Assembly: GCF_005577435.1 (NCBI RefSeq)
Contig: NZ_CP040396.1
Location: forward strand, 2,484,501-2,548,500
DNA: 64,000 nt
From: Paenibacillus algicola
GTDB taxonomy: Bacteria > Bacillota > Bacilli > Paenibacillales > Paenibacillaceae
Reading direction: 5' to 3'
Each line of letters starts with the position of its first letter. The stretch's first letter is position 1. Below, one piece after another: positions 8,462 to 17,549 of the stretch. A model generated the notes under the pieces. That model was not told where the DNA came from and searched no databases. It saw nothing but the letters and a program-made list of their open reading frames with translations. Position numbers and translations under genes: made by a program.

Positions 8462-9919
8462 TTATGGAATACTCTTGCGATGAATGATTTGCCGCGCACT
8501 GGCGATCAGGCCGGGATTAAATAGGAGAATGGAGGCACCGTAGAAGAGCACTCCACAAGCCACCTGGATGATGAAATGAACCTCACTTGCAAAAAGCCAA
8601 TCGGCTAGCCGGTTGAGCAGCAGTACCCCGGCCACCATGACGGCTCCAAAGCTTAATCCGGGCAGCATGCTTTTGACATAGTCGGCTCCGCACGGTCCCA
8701 GCATTCGCTTGACAGCGAACAGGTACTGCACTACGACCAGGGCGGTTTGAACGAGTAAATAAGCGACAGCCACGCCAATTACACCGCCCAGATACGCTCC
8801 GATGAACAGGCCCGGTGCCTGAATGACCATGCTGATCAGGGTGAACTGAAAATAGACATCGGTGCGGCCCTTAGACTGAAGGAGCGGCTGCACCGGCAGC
8901 GTCAATGTGCGTACCAGGAGTGTCGCCGACAGAATCTGAATAATAAGGACACTTGGAATCCATTGCTCTCCGAACACGAAAGGAACGAGAGCGGGAGCGG
9001 TGACCAGAATCCCCATATAGATCGGCGCATTCAAGTAGCTGACATAGCTCATGACCTTCACATATCCGTTTCGAAGCAGCTCCTGCTGCATCTGCATCTT
9101 GGCAAAGATCGGCAGGCTGACGGTGTTAATTAGCGGCGACAGCTTCTGAATGGGCATATTGCATAGCTGAAACGCAAAGCTGTAATATCCCAGGGTCTGG
9201 GCTCCGAACATCCGTCCGATGATCATATAATCCAGATTGTAGATCAGGGACTGCAGCAGATTGGAGAACATTTGATAGACACCAAACCGGAGATAGCCCT
9301 TCAAATCTTTTCTCGCAAAATGTAATCTTGGCGTCCATCGGCGCCAGCCCAGAAACAGAAGTCCAACCGATTTAATCAATGCATTGCCTAAATAGGAGCC
9401 GACCAGCGCATATACGCCAAATCCGAAATAGGCACCGGCCAGGGCAATGATAAACCCGCCTACGTAAGCCGCGATCTGAATTTTTGAAATGTTGTCAAAC
9501 TCCAGCTCCTTGCGGCACAGCACCTCAAACTGCTGGCCAAAGGCCGGAATGAGGCAGAGCAGCGACATCCACCTTATCGGATTGATGAGCGCCGGTTCCT
9601 CGTAGAAGGCAGCCACATAAGGGGCAGATAACCAGATGAGCAAGGAAATAAGAGCACTCATGCCCAGATTCAAAAGATACAGGCTGGACAGATGATTCCG
9701 GGTGACATCCTGCCGGTGAATTATGGCATTGGAGATGCCCATGTCCGTTAAATTTACGGCGGCAGCGACAATCACCATAATCATTCCCATGAGTCCATAA
9801 TCCTTCGGCGAGAGCAAATGGGACACCATGATCAGCTGCAGCAGCTGCACGATAATCGACACCACCGTACCGAGGCTGGACCATTTCATAGCATGAATCC
9901 CTTTAGCCTTTAAAGACAT
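8462..9919 (-). CDS. Wzx-type lipid-linked oligosaccharide flippase (MOP superfamily)
   Basis: About 485 residues with some twelve hydrophobic segments and the N-terminal pattern MSLKAKGIHAMKWSSLGTV and SPKDYGLMGM found in TuaB/WzxC flippases. It should turn undecaprenyl-pyrophosphate-linked repeat units to the outer face of the membrane. I use the ATG at 9919; a GTG three codons upstream sits only 2 bases from GAGGAG. It is followed by galU after 20 bases. Together with the Wzy-like gene it defines a Wzx/Wzy-dependent pathway. Confidence 0.88.
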   Translation of the reverse strand: MSLKAKGIHAMKWSSLGTVVSIIVQLLQLIMVSHLLSPKDYGLMGMIMVIVAAAVNLTDMGISNAIIHRQDVTRNHLSSLYLLNLGMSALISLLIWLSAPYVAAFYEEPALINPIRWMSLLCLIPAFGQQFEVLCRKELEFDNISKIQIAAYVGGFIIALAGAYFGFGVYALVGSYLGNALIKSVGLLFLGWRRWTPRLHFARKDLKGYLRFGVYQMFSNLLQSLIYNLDYMIIGRMFGAQTLGYYSFAFQLCNMPIQKLSPLINTVSLPIFAKMQMQQELLRNGYVKVMSYVSYLNAPIYMGILVTAPALVPFVFGEQWIPSVLIIQILSATLLVRTLTLPVQPLLQSKGRTDVYFQFTLISMVIQAPGLFIGAYLGGVIGVAVAYLLVQTALVVVQYLFAVKRMLGPCGADYVKSMLPGLSFGAVMVAGVLLLNRLADWLFASEVHFIIQVACGVLFYGASILLFNPGLIASARQIIHRKSIP

Positions 9920-9943
9920 GCAAGTCACTACTCCTCGTTACTG

Positions 9944-11077
9944 TTATAGGTTGTCGATAAAAGCAAGCAGCTGCGCTGCTTTGGAATGCCAGGCCTGAGA
10001 AGCCGCACGTCGCTGAACCTCTTCCCTGGAGCTTCTCTCACTTAACGCCCTCTCAAGCTGGGCAGCCATATCATCCAAGTCATGATAGAAATACAGATGC
10101 TGTTCATCTCTGCGCGACAGCTCTGGCGTCTTCGTCACGACTGCCGGGAGACCTGCTGCCATATACTCGTACAGCTTCATCGGACTTCGGCCGGCGTTCG
10201 CCGGATGGTGACTGAGCGGCAGCAGCGCCACATCTGAGTGCTGCAGGAAGGCCGGGATTCGCGAGTAAGGCTTGGCCCCGAGAAGATGCAAATTAGTTAA
10301 TCCTTGAAATGCACGGGCCGCTGCTTCCGGGCAGGGGCCGACAATGACGAAGCTGATGTGCGGCTTGTTCTGTGCCAGTCTTGCAAGACCTTCCACATCC
10401 AATCGTTCATCAATCGCTCCCACATAAATCGCGCGTGGACCCGCAATAGACTTCAGCTCCTCCGGTTCGTCCGCCGGGGTGGAGAAATGCTCATACTCCA
10501 CGCCATTCTCCAGAATCATGGAAGGAAGCTGGGGATTATAGGCAATCAGCTCGTCATGGACTGGCGCGGAAGTGGATACCAGCGCAGATACGCGGCCTAA
10601 CAGCTCCGCCTCTGCCTGGGCCACAACGGGATCGCCAGTCATTTTGCTGTAAATATCCGTTGGCCGGTATACCGTTCTTTTCGGCTGCAGCAGCTGGTCC
10701 AGCCCGACGAATCGCGGCTGATCCATAAGCAGCAGATCAATATTTTCCATCCCGTGCTGCTTCATCAAGCCGCGCAGGGAGGGAAGCATCCAGTTCCGTT
10801 TTGTTTTTTTGTAAAAAGGACCTGCGATCTCCCAAGGAAGCAAGGACATCGGCACCGCGTTCACAGGCCCTTCCTCCAAGCTCCGGGCACGTCCTCTCCA
10901 CAGCCTGAAGCGGTTCTGTATATCACGATTGTTCCATTTCAGGGCATGGAAGGGACTGAGCGGTGTGCTGACATGCATGACGCGATGTCCTAATTTGTTC
11001 ATTTCCCGGGCGAGATGATGGGAGCCAACCACGAAGTCTCCGCCCATATAAGTATGACTAGCGAACATGATATTCAC
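9944..11077 (-). CDS. Glycosyltransferase, GT-B fold
   Basis: 377 residues. The N-terminal Rossmann half begins MNIMFASHTYMGGDFVVGSHHLA and the C-terminal half has AIYVGAIDERLDVEGL, LLGAKPYSRIPAFLQHSDVALLPL and SPMKLYEYMAAGLPAV, the usual acceptor/donor-site blocks of GT4-like enzymes. It is cytosolic or membrane-peripheral. Its acceptor and donor cannot be read from the sequence. Start GTG at 11077, 6 bases after GGAGGAG. Distantly similar in layout to TuaH/GumK-type enzymes, but I do not assign a subfamily. Confidence 0.8.
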   Translation of the reverse strand: MNIMFASHTYMGGDFVVGSHHLAREMNKLGHRVMHVSTPLSPFHALKWNNRDIQNRFRLWRGRARSLEEGPVNAVPMSLLPWEIAGPFYKKTKRNWMLPSLRGLMKQHGMENIDLLLMDQPRFVGLDQLLQPKRTVYRPTDIYSKMTGDPVVAQAEAELLGRVSALVSTSAPVHDELIAYNPQLPSMILENGVEYEHFSTPADEPEELKSIAGPRAIYVGAIDERLDVEGLARLAQNKPHISFVIVGPCPEAAARAFQGLTNLHLLGAKPYSRIPAFLQHSDVALLPLSHHPANAGRSPMKLYEYMAAGLPAVVTKTPELSRRDEQHLYFYHDLDDMAAQLERALSERSSREEVQRRAASQAWHSKAAQLLAFIDNL

Positions 11078-11094
11078 GTGACACTCCTCCTTTC

Positions 11095-12225
11095 CTATCC
11101 GGTTTCACTTCGGCTGGCATTGTTGATAGGGATTTCATGGGTCCGGGGATCGGCCGTGATGGCCGCGAACGTTTCTTTGGCACAGCGTTCCCAAGAGAAC
11201 TTGCTGGACTGCTCGAACCCTCTGGCTCTCATCTGATCCTGCAAATCGGGATCCTCCAGCACCCTTTGAATCTTGCTCGCTATATCCCTCCAGTCATAAG
11301 GATCACAGTAAATCGCAGCCTCTCCGCACACTTCCGGAATCGAGGCCGTGTGTGATGCGATGACCGGACAGCCGCAGGTCATGGCTTCCAGTGGCGGAAA
11401 GCCAAAGCCTTCGTAGAAGGAAGGAAATACGAAGCAGGCGGCATGCTCATAAAGCGCCCTGAGCTCCTCCTCTTCGACATAGCCGAGGTATTTCACGCTG
11501 TCGGGCAGCTCTCCTTGCTCCTGAAACAGCTTCGGGTTACTCCCGCCGGCGATGACGAAATCCACATTCTCCACATTCAAATGCTGAATGGCTTTGACAA
11601 TAGAGCCGAAATTTTTGTTTGGGCTCATGCTGCTGACAGCTAGCACAAAGGGCTTGTCCAGCCCATGCTTCTTCAGTACCTCGTGATCAGCAGCGGCTCG
11701 CAGCACATGCTCCCGGCCGTGCGGAATGACCCTCATCTTGCTCGAAGGGATCCCGCAATAGCGAATCAGCTGATCCTTGGAGAAGGTGGAACAGGTTAAG
11801 ATCTGCTGGGACAGAAGCCCTAAAGCCGGAAACATGATCTTGTACCAAAGACGGAACAAGCGGGAATACGTGTCCGGTACGGCATACACAGCAGCGTCAT
11901 GCAAGGTGACCGCCTGCTTTCTTTTGAACAAAGGTGCGGTGTTGCACGGATTAAGCAGCAGATGACGGAAGGCATGCACGGGCAGCTCCAGCTGCTCCCA
12001 CAGATGCCCTTTGAGCGCCCCCACCTGCTTGATCCGAATGACGGACAGGTTCAATGCCGGCAGCTCCACTTTAGGAGTCAAAACAATAAACTCATAATGC
12101 TCAAAGCCTTCTGCCTTGCGAGAGGACAGATCATCCAGGGCTTGAATGAGCTCCAGTCCGTAACGCTGAACTCCCGTCACGGGGTGAGTTAGAAAACGGC
12201 CGTTGATGTAGATGGTTTGAGTCAC
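11095..12225 (-). CDS. Glycosyltransferase family 4 protein
   Basis: 376 residues: TIYINGRFLTHPVTGVQRYGLELI at the N-terminus, then the GT4 C-terminal domain with FVLAVSSMSPNKNFGSIVKA, YLGYVEEEELRALYEHAACFVFPSFYEGFGFPPLEAM (the E-x7-E donor-binding loop) and CGCPVIASHTASIPEVCG. This layout is seen in mannosyl- and rhamnosyltransferases of O-antigen and EPS loci. Starts with GTG at 12225, four bases beyond the Wzy-like stop, with AAGGAG upstream. Donor unknown; GDP-mannose is plausible because ManC is in the operon. Confidence 0.85.
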   Translation of the reverse strand: MTQTIYINGRFLTHPVTGVQRYGLELIQALDDLSSRKAEGFEHYEFIVLTPKVELPALNLSVIRIKQVGALKGHLWEQLELPVHAFRHLLLNPCNTAPLFKRKQAVTLHDAAVYAVPDTYSRLFRLWYKIMFPALGLLSQQILTCSTFSKDQLIRYCGIPSSKMRVIPHGREHVLRAAADHEVLKKHGLDKPFVLAVSSMSPNKNFGSIVKAIQHLNVENVDFVIAGGSNPKLFQEQGELPDSVKYLGYVEEEELRALYEHAACFVFPSFYEGFGFPPLEAMTCGCPVIASHTASIPEVCGEAAIYCDPYDWRDIASKIQRVLEDPDLQDQMRARGFEQSSKFSWERCAKETFAAITADPRTHEIPINNASRSETG

Positions 12226-12228
12226 AGG

Positions 12229-13536
12229 CTATGCTCTCCTTCCGGCTGGCTGCCAGCTGACCAGCTTTTTGGCATTATAGTGAAGCATGAATGTAAACGT
12301 CAGAAGGACAATCCAGCATGGGAAAAACCGGCCGCTGCTGAAATACAAATATCGTGGAATCTCCAGGATTCCGACCATCCAGATCGGATACAGGACCATG
12401 CCCAGGGTCCCTCCATGTTTAAATCCTGCATACAGCATGCCGCTGACATAGCCGATCAGACCCCAGAACAGCAGCGCCTCGCCCAGACTGTAATCCTGAT
12501 AAGGAAGCATCAAGCCGGACGGATTGTTAAATTCGGGGTTGCCCCAGCTCTCCAGCGTGGTATTGATTCCCGCCTCAGGATTAATGCCGAATGCAGAGAA
12601 GTAGGCATCTCCGCTCATTCCGGGAAATTTCCAGATCCACTCCAGCGTGAAATACGGAAAGGGAACGGATTGGAATCCAAGCTGCTCCAGATACAGTGTC
12701 CCTGTGTTCAGCGCCGTTACGTAATAGCCGAAGAAGCGAGTGACAATGAACTCCCAGAAGGAGGGATACACATTCACATAGAAGCTGAGCCAGGATCTGA
12801 AATACTCGCTAATTCCAAAAAATCCGATCAGTGCAGCCAGACCGATCAAGGGATAGTAATGCACCAGCCGCAGCTTTTTACCTTGTTTCTGCTTTACCGC
12901 CAGCATAATGATAATCGCCGGAAGCAGAATCTCCATGAGCGCGAGACGCTCGGAGAAGAAGATGGCCCGGACCAGCGTCAGCAGCACGACAATGGCCAGC
13001 ATCCCGTTAAAAGTTCTCTTGCCGTTTGAGACCTGGTAATACACGGCCAGGATGACAAACGGAATTCCGAAATTCGTAAAAGAGGTCACGCCGGTGATGC
13101 TCTTGAAGTTCTCGGTAATATCATAAATTGCGCCCGGCTCGCCCTTCACTACATTGAGAAAAAGGGACAGCGTGAAGCCGTTCTGCAGCATAATCAGGAA
13201 CCAGGCTGCGTATCCGAACAGGGTCAAGGTGAATAGCAGCTTGATCCAGGCCTTTATGTATCCTTCCTGATGCTTCAGCATGCTTGAGAACACTTGCTCC
13301 CGCGCAGGCCTTCTTGCTCCAGCAGTCAGGGAAGCAATTACGCTTCCCGCGATAAAGCAGACTGCCGGCAGAATCAGGAACTCTAGGTTGCCATCATGGA
13401 TATATTTGTCTACCCGATAAAAGGTAATATAGCTGTCTCCTGGAATCAGGTAGGCTCCTGCCACGACGATGCTTATCAGCAGCAGGAACAAGTACGTCGG
13501 GTTCATCCACCAGATGGATAAGCTTCTTGCTTTCAT
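12229..13536 (-). CDS. Wzy-like oligosaccharide repeat-unit polymerase
   Basis: 435 residues with about ten transmembrane segments and a large outside loop (NPEAGINTTLESWGNPEFNNPSG region) near the C-terminus. It has no enzyme motif readable in the cytosol; such polytopic proteins in Wzx-dependent loci polymerise lipid-linked repeat units on the outer membrane face. Assigned by membrane topology and by being the only candidate polymerase in the operon. Start ATG 13536 with GGGAG 7 bases upstream; seven more upstream codons exist without a site. Confidence 0.72.
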   Translation of the reverse strand: MKARSLSIWWMNPTYLFLLLISIVVAGAYLIPGDSYITFYRVDKYIHDGNLEFLILPAVCFIAGSVIASLTAGARRPAREQVFSSMLKHQEGYIKAWIKLLFTLTLFGYAAWFLIMLQNGFTLSLFLNVVKGEPGAIYDITENFKSITGVTSFTNFGIPFVILAVYYQVSNGKRTFNGMLAIVVLLTLVRAIFFSERLALMEILLPAIIIMLAVKQKQGKKLRLVHYYPLIGLAALIGFFGISEYFRSWLSFYVNVYPSFWEFIVTRFFGYYVTALNTGTLYLEQLGFQSVPFPYFTLEWIWKFPGMSGDAYFSAFGINPEAGINTTLESWGNPEFNNPSGLMLPYQDYSLGEALLFWGLIGYVSGMLYAGFKHGGTLGMVLYPIWMVGILEIPRYLYFSSGRFFPCWIVLLTFTFMLHYNAKKLVSWQPAGRRA

Positions 13537-13567
13537 GACATCGCTCCCTTGGTGCACAGCGGCTAGA

Positions 13568-14911
13568 TTAGCTGAGCATCATGCTCTCTTCCTTGTAAGG
13601 ATATAATCCTCCGATGTCTGGCCGGCCGATCGAATAGTATTGAAAGTCTGTCTGGCTGACCTGCTCGCGGGAATAGACATTCCGGCCGTCAATCAGGATA
13701 GGCTGCTTCATGAGCTGCTGCAGCTCCTTCAGATCCTGATCCTGAAACTCCGCCCAATCGGTCAGGAGACACAGGGCATCACATTCGGCAGCAGCCGCCT
13801 TCGCATCAGGGCTCCATATTACTAAATCCTCATGACGGAAGCTTTTGCGGAAATTGTCTGCCGCGATGGGATCATAGGCTTTCACGATGGCGCCTTCCTG
13901 CAGCAGCTCCTCCATTATCTCCATGGCTGGCGTCTCTCGCACATCGTCCGTATTCGGCTTAAAAGCCAGCCCCCAGATTCCGATCTGCTTGTCCTTCAAA
14001 TCACCAAGGCAGTGCTTGAGCTTCGCAATGACATTGAAGCGCTGATCCTTATTGACCTCAACGACTGATTTCAACAGCTTGAACTCATAGTCTACGTTTC
14101 CGGCAATTTGAATCAATGCATCTGTGTCCTTAGGGAAGCAAGAGCCGCCATAGCCGATGCCGGCTTGCAGGAAGGAAGAGCCAATCCGCCGGTCCTGTCC
14201 CATGCCTGCCGCGACCTCGGTCACATCGGCCCCCACCTTTTCACAGATGTTCGCAATTTCATTAATGAATGAGATTTTCGTGGCCAAAAAAGCATTGGAC
14301 GCATACTTGATCATCTCTGCACTGCGGATATCCGTGATCATAATATTGCTGCTCAAGGGCCGGTGCAGCTCTGCCATCTTCGCGGCGACGCGCTCGTCCT
14401 CCGTCCCGATAATGACCCGATCAGGATGAAGAGTGTCCTGCACGGCCGTCCCTTCCCGCAGAAATTCCGGTGTAGATACGACATCGAAGGGATGCTGGGA
14501 CAGCTGCTGCATGATGGATGAGATCAAGTCATTCGTGCCGACAGGAACGGTGCTCTTGGTGACAATGATTTTGTAGCCATTCATCTCCAGTGCAATGTCC
14601 TGAGCCGCCTGCTTGATATAGGTCAGGTCAGCCTCACCGCTTGCAAGGGGCGGGGTTCCTACGCAGATAAATATGATGTCTGCCTCCTGCACCGCCTCTG
14701 ACAGCCGGCTTGTAAATTTCAGTCGGCCCTGGGATTGATTCTTCTGGATTAACTCCTTCAGTCCCGGCTCATAGATCGGGACATGCCCCCGGTTCAGCTG
14801 CTTTATTTTGTCCTGATTACTGTCCACACAGGTCACCTGATTGCCAATCTCGGAGAAGCACACGCCGGATACCAGCCCTACATAACCCGTTCCAATAAAC
14901 GTCAAGTTCAT
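13568..14911 (-). CDS. ugd: UDP-glucose 6-dehydrogenase
   Basis: 447 residues with NAD-binding MNLTFIGTGYVGLVSGVCFSE, the STVPVGT block, EFLREGTAVQD, and the catalytic cysteine in GIGYGGSCFPKDT, followed by GLAFKPNTDDVRE. It oxidises UDP-glucose to UDP-glucuronate. Gives the operon an acidic sugar. 18 bases separate it from the glycosyltransferase gene before it. The equivalent in the teichuronic acid operon of Bacillus is TuaD. Confidence 0.93.
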   Translation of the reverse strand: MNLTFIGTGYVGLVSGVCFSEIGNQVTCVDSNQDKIKQLNRGHVPIYEPGLKELIQKNQSQGRLKFTSRLSEAVQEADIIFICVGTPPLASGEADLTYIKQAAQDIALEMNGYKIIVTKSTVPVGTNDLISSIMQQLSQHPFDVVSTPEFLREGTAVQDTLHPDRVIIGTEDERVAAKMAELHRPLSSNIMITDIRSAEMIKYASNAFLATKISFINEIANICEKVGADVTEVAAGMGQDRRIGSSFLQAGIGYGGSCFPKDTDALIQIAGNVDYEFKLLKSVVEVNKDQRFNVIAKLKHCLGDLKDKQIGIWGLAFKPNTDDVRETPAMEIMEELLQEGAIVKAYDPIAADNFRKSFRHEDLVIWSPDAKAAAAECDALCLLTDWAEFQDQDLKELQQLMKQPILIDGRNVYSREQVSQTDFQYYSIGRPDIGGLYPYKEESMMLS

Positions 14912-14929
14912 CTGATCTTCTCCTTTTCT

Positions 14930-16096
14930 TTATAGTACTTGTGGTATTTCAAGGTCTGTGCTCCGCAAGCGGGACGCACTCTTTACAGCCAGCTTGGCGT
15001 CAATGAAATCCTTCAAATTCCGCTTGAAGGCATCCGGAGTGAAGGACATTGCGTTTCTCCGGCATTGTTCCGGTGAGATTCTGCGGCCTTCTGCTTCAAA
15101 CCGCTGTACGCCTGCAATGATAGAGCCAACACTTTGCTCCTCGAAGAACACGCCGGTTGGATTCGGCGAATCCAGCCCCTGGATCGTTTCCAGAGAGCCG
15201 CCTTTTCCATAAGCAATGACTGGGGTTCCGCAAGCCTGGGCCTCCACGACCGTAATACCGAAATCCTCTTCGGCAGCGAACACAAACGCCTTCGCCCGCT
15301 GCATCCGCTCAATGAGCACCTCATCCTCCTGGTAGCCCAAGATCTGAACGTTGCTGCCAGCCCGCTGCCGAACCTTTTCCATTTCCGGTCCGTCTCCGAT
15401 CACGACCAGCTGTTTATCCGGCATCTTCGAGAATGCTTCCACGATGAGATCCATCTTCTTATATGGAACCATTCGCGAGGCGGTCAGATAGAAATCGTCC
15501 TTCTCTTCCTGATAAGCGAAGGCCGAGACGTTAGCCGGCGGATAGATCACCTGGGATTCACGGCGATAGACCTTCCAGATCCGGCTGGAGATGAATCCGG
15601 AGTTCGCGATGAAATAATCCACTCCATTGGAGGTGCGGTAATCCCACATTCTTATTTTGCTAAGCATCCATTTGGCAGCCATTCCCTTCAGGCCCTTTTG
15701 AAGTCCGGATTCCTTCAGGTATTGGTGCTGCAGGTCCCAGGCATAGCGGATTGGTGAATGCACGTAAGAAATATGAAGCTGATTCGGCCCGGTGATGACC
15801 CCCTTCGACACCGCGTGAGAGCTCGACAGAATCAGGTCGTACGGAGATAAGTCAAACTGCTCAACAGCCATGGGCATAAGCGGAAGATATTGCCGATATT
15901 TCTTTTTGGCAAGCGGCAGCTTCTGAATAAAAGAGGTATGCACTTCCTTGCCCCGCAGAAACTGCCGCTCTGAGCCGCTCAGGAAATCAACCGTACTGAA
16001 GAGATCTGCTTCCGGGAAAAGCTCCAGCATCTGCTCCAGCACCTTTTCCGAGCCTGCATAAGTGGTCAGCCAATCATGTACAATTGCAACCTTCAT
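14930..16096 (-). CDS. Glycosyltransferase family 4 protein, WbaZ-like
   Basis: 388 residues beginning MKVAIVHDWLTTYAGSEKVLE, with SYVHSPIRYAWDLQHQYL in the acceptor domain and FVFAAEEDFGITVVEAQACGTPVIAYGKGG (E-x7-E loop) in the donor domain. This is the typical WbaZ/mannosyltransferase B architecture that transfers mannose from GDP-mannose, although rhamnosyl and other activities occur. Ribosome site AAAGGAG precedes the ATG. It follows the priming transferase gene, so it might add the second or third sugar of the repeat. Confidence 0.87.
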   Translation of the reverse strand: MKVAIVHDWLTTYAGSEKVLEQMLELFPEADLFSTVDFLSGSERQFLRGKEVHTSFIQKLPLAKKKYRQYLPLMPMAVEQFDLSPYDLILSSSHAVSKGVITGPNQLHISYVHSPIRYAWDLQHQYLKESGLQKGLKGMAAKWMLSKIRMWDYRTSNGVDYFIANSGFISSRIWKVYRRESQVIYPPANVSAFAYQEEKDDFYLTASRMVPYKKMDLIVEAFSKMPDKQLVVIGDGPEMEKVRQRAGSNVQILGYQEDEVLIERMQRAKAFVFAAEEDFGITVVEAQACGTPVIAYGKGGSLETIQGLDSPNPTGVFFEEQSVGSIIAGVQRFEAEGRRISPEQCRRNAMSFTPDAFKRNLKDFIDAKLAVKSASRLRSTDLEIPQVL

Positions 16097-16129
16097 GCTG
16101 TGTCTCCTTTCCCTTGTCTTATCTGCACC

Positions 16130-16822
16130 TCAGTAAGCTCCCTTTTTCAGCAGCACATTCCATACGGTTGCAAATAAAATCTTAATGTCCAGCAGAATTG
16201 ACTTGTTATAGACGTAATACAGCTCCAGATGAACCCGCTCCGGATAACCGACACTGCTGCGTCCGCTCACCTGCCAGTAACCGGTAATCCCGGGCTTGAC
16301 GGAGAGAAGATCCGCTTTCTTCTCCTTGTATTCAACCAGCTCGTTCGCGACGACCGGGCGCGGTCCGACAAGACTCATCTCGCCTTTGATTACATTGATC
16401 AGCTGAGGCAGCTCGTCCAGACTGCTCTTTCGCAAGAACCGTCCCAGCTTCGTGATCCGCGGATCTTCTTCAGGCTCCAGCTTGTAATTGTTGGCAAGAT
16501 ACTTCTCATACAACGCCGGGTTTTGCTTTAATTTGACTTCTGCATCGGTCACCATGGAACGAAATTTGTAAATATGAAACAGCTTGAAATCCTTACTGAC
16601 ACGGGGCTGCTTGAAAAAAACAGGGCCGGAAGGCTCCTTCGCCTTGATAATAATGGCCAGCAGGATGAATACAGGCAGAAGCACTATCAAGCCTACAAGC
16701 GCGAGGATCAGATCCATGCTTCGTTTGGTGAAGTGAAACAGAATGCCTTTATCCCAGGCCAGCTTAGAAGACGCTGTGCGGGTGTACTCCATCGACTTGG
16801 CTTCATTGTTGATCATGTTCAT
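16130..16822 (-). CDS. Priming sugar transferase (polyisoprenyl-phosphate hexose-1-phosphate transferase)
   Basis: 230 residues: a cytoplasmic head, one hydrophobic hairpin (SMDLILALVGLIVLLPVFILLAI), then the PGT core with FFKQPRVSKDFKLFHIYKFRSM, LRKSSLDELPQLINVIKGEMSLVGPRP and PGITGYWQVSGRS. It transfers a sugar phosphate (Glc- or Gal-1-P most often) to undecaprenyl phosphate, starting repeat synthesis. It lacks the long N-terminal four-helix part of WbaP, so it is the small PglC/CpsE-core type. I prefer ATG 16822 (GGAGG 10 bases upstream) over the frame start near 16900, which would overlap the kinase gene. Confidence 0.9.
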   Translation of the reverse strand: MNMINNEAKSMEYTRTASSKLAWDKGILFHFTKRSMDLILALVGLIVLLPVFILLAIIIKAKEPSGPVFFKQPRVSKDFKLFHIYKFRSMVTDAEVKLKQNPALYEKYLANNYKLEPEEDPRITKLGRFLRKSSLDELPQLINVIKGEMSLVGPRPVVANELVEYKEKKADLLSVKPGITGYWQVSGRSSVGYPERVHLELYYVYNKSILLDIKILFATVWNVLLKKGAY

Positions 16823-16856
16823 TGCGTCATAGCCTCCGATCTTGTGTCTTGAAATG

Positions 16857-17498
16857 TCAGGTTTGGTTGAATACAGCTCCGATAATTTCTGCATGCACAT
16901 GCTCCATGCTGTGCTTGACCCGTTTCACCTGGGCTTTGGAAGCCATCCCGTCTCCAATGACAAGGACGACCCCATCCGATAAGGTTGCGAGAATCTGGGC
17001 ATCGGCATAGGCAATCGACGGCGGAGAGTCCATAATGATCAGGTCATAGGTCTGAGACAGCTCACTGAGGATTCTCTTCAATCGTTCCGATCCCAAGAGC
17101 TCAGAGGGCTTGGGCGTAGCAGTTCCTGAGGGAAGCACATCCAGATCAGGAATCTCGGATTCCGAGATACATTCGCTCAGGGGGTGGTGCCCGGTCAGCA
17201 GATCGGTCAGCCCTTGACGACCCAGTGGCTTCCGAAAGAACTGCTGCAGCGAAGGCTGCCTCAGATCTCCCTCCAGCAGCAGCACCTTATGTCCTTCCTG
17301 GGCATAGGTCACGGCCAGATTGGCCGCCGTTGTCGTCTTCCCTTCTCCGCTTACAGCGGAGGTGATCAGCAGCACCTTATACGCTTTCTCCGCGGAAGAG
17401 TATCGAATGTTGGTTCGGAGCATTTTGTAAGCCTCAGACAGCGAAGAATTCGGATTCACGCTTGTAATCAGGCCCTGCTCCACGGCAGCTGTGGCCAT
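16857..17498 (-). CDS. CpsD/CapB-type tyrosine autokinase (BY-kinase)
   Basis: 213 residues with the BY-kinase nucleotide site: Walker A SGEGKTTTAAN (Lys54), Walker A' LLLEGDLRQPS and Walker B LIIMDSPPS. Partner of the YveK/Wzz-type adaptor encoded two genes upstream; together they control chain length and export. The protein ends GAVFNQT, directly after the last core strand, so the usual C-terminal tyrosine cluster that is autophosphorylated is absent. Start ATG 17498 follows GGGAGGCG by 7 bases; the longer 230-codon frame is not needed. Adaptor and kinase are interrupted by a glycosyltransferase gene, an uncommon order. Confidence 0.85.
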   Translation of the reverse strand: MATAAVEQGLITSVNPNSSLSEAYKMLRTNIRYSSAEKAYKVLLITSAVSGEGKTTTAANLAVTYAQEGHKVLLLEGDLRQPSLQQFFRKPLGRQGLTDLLTGHHPLSECISESEIPDLDVLPSGTATPKPSELLGSERLKRILSELSQTYDLIIMDSPPSIAYADAQILATLSDGVVLVIGDGMASKAQVKRVKHSMEHVHAEIIGAVFNQT

Positions 17499-17549
17499 AG
17501 ATGTTCGCCTCCCATATTTGATCGTTTCATAGCATGATAGAGCGGACAA

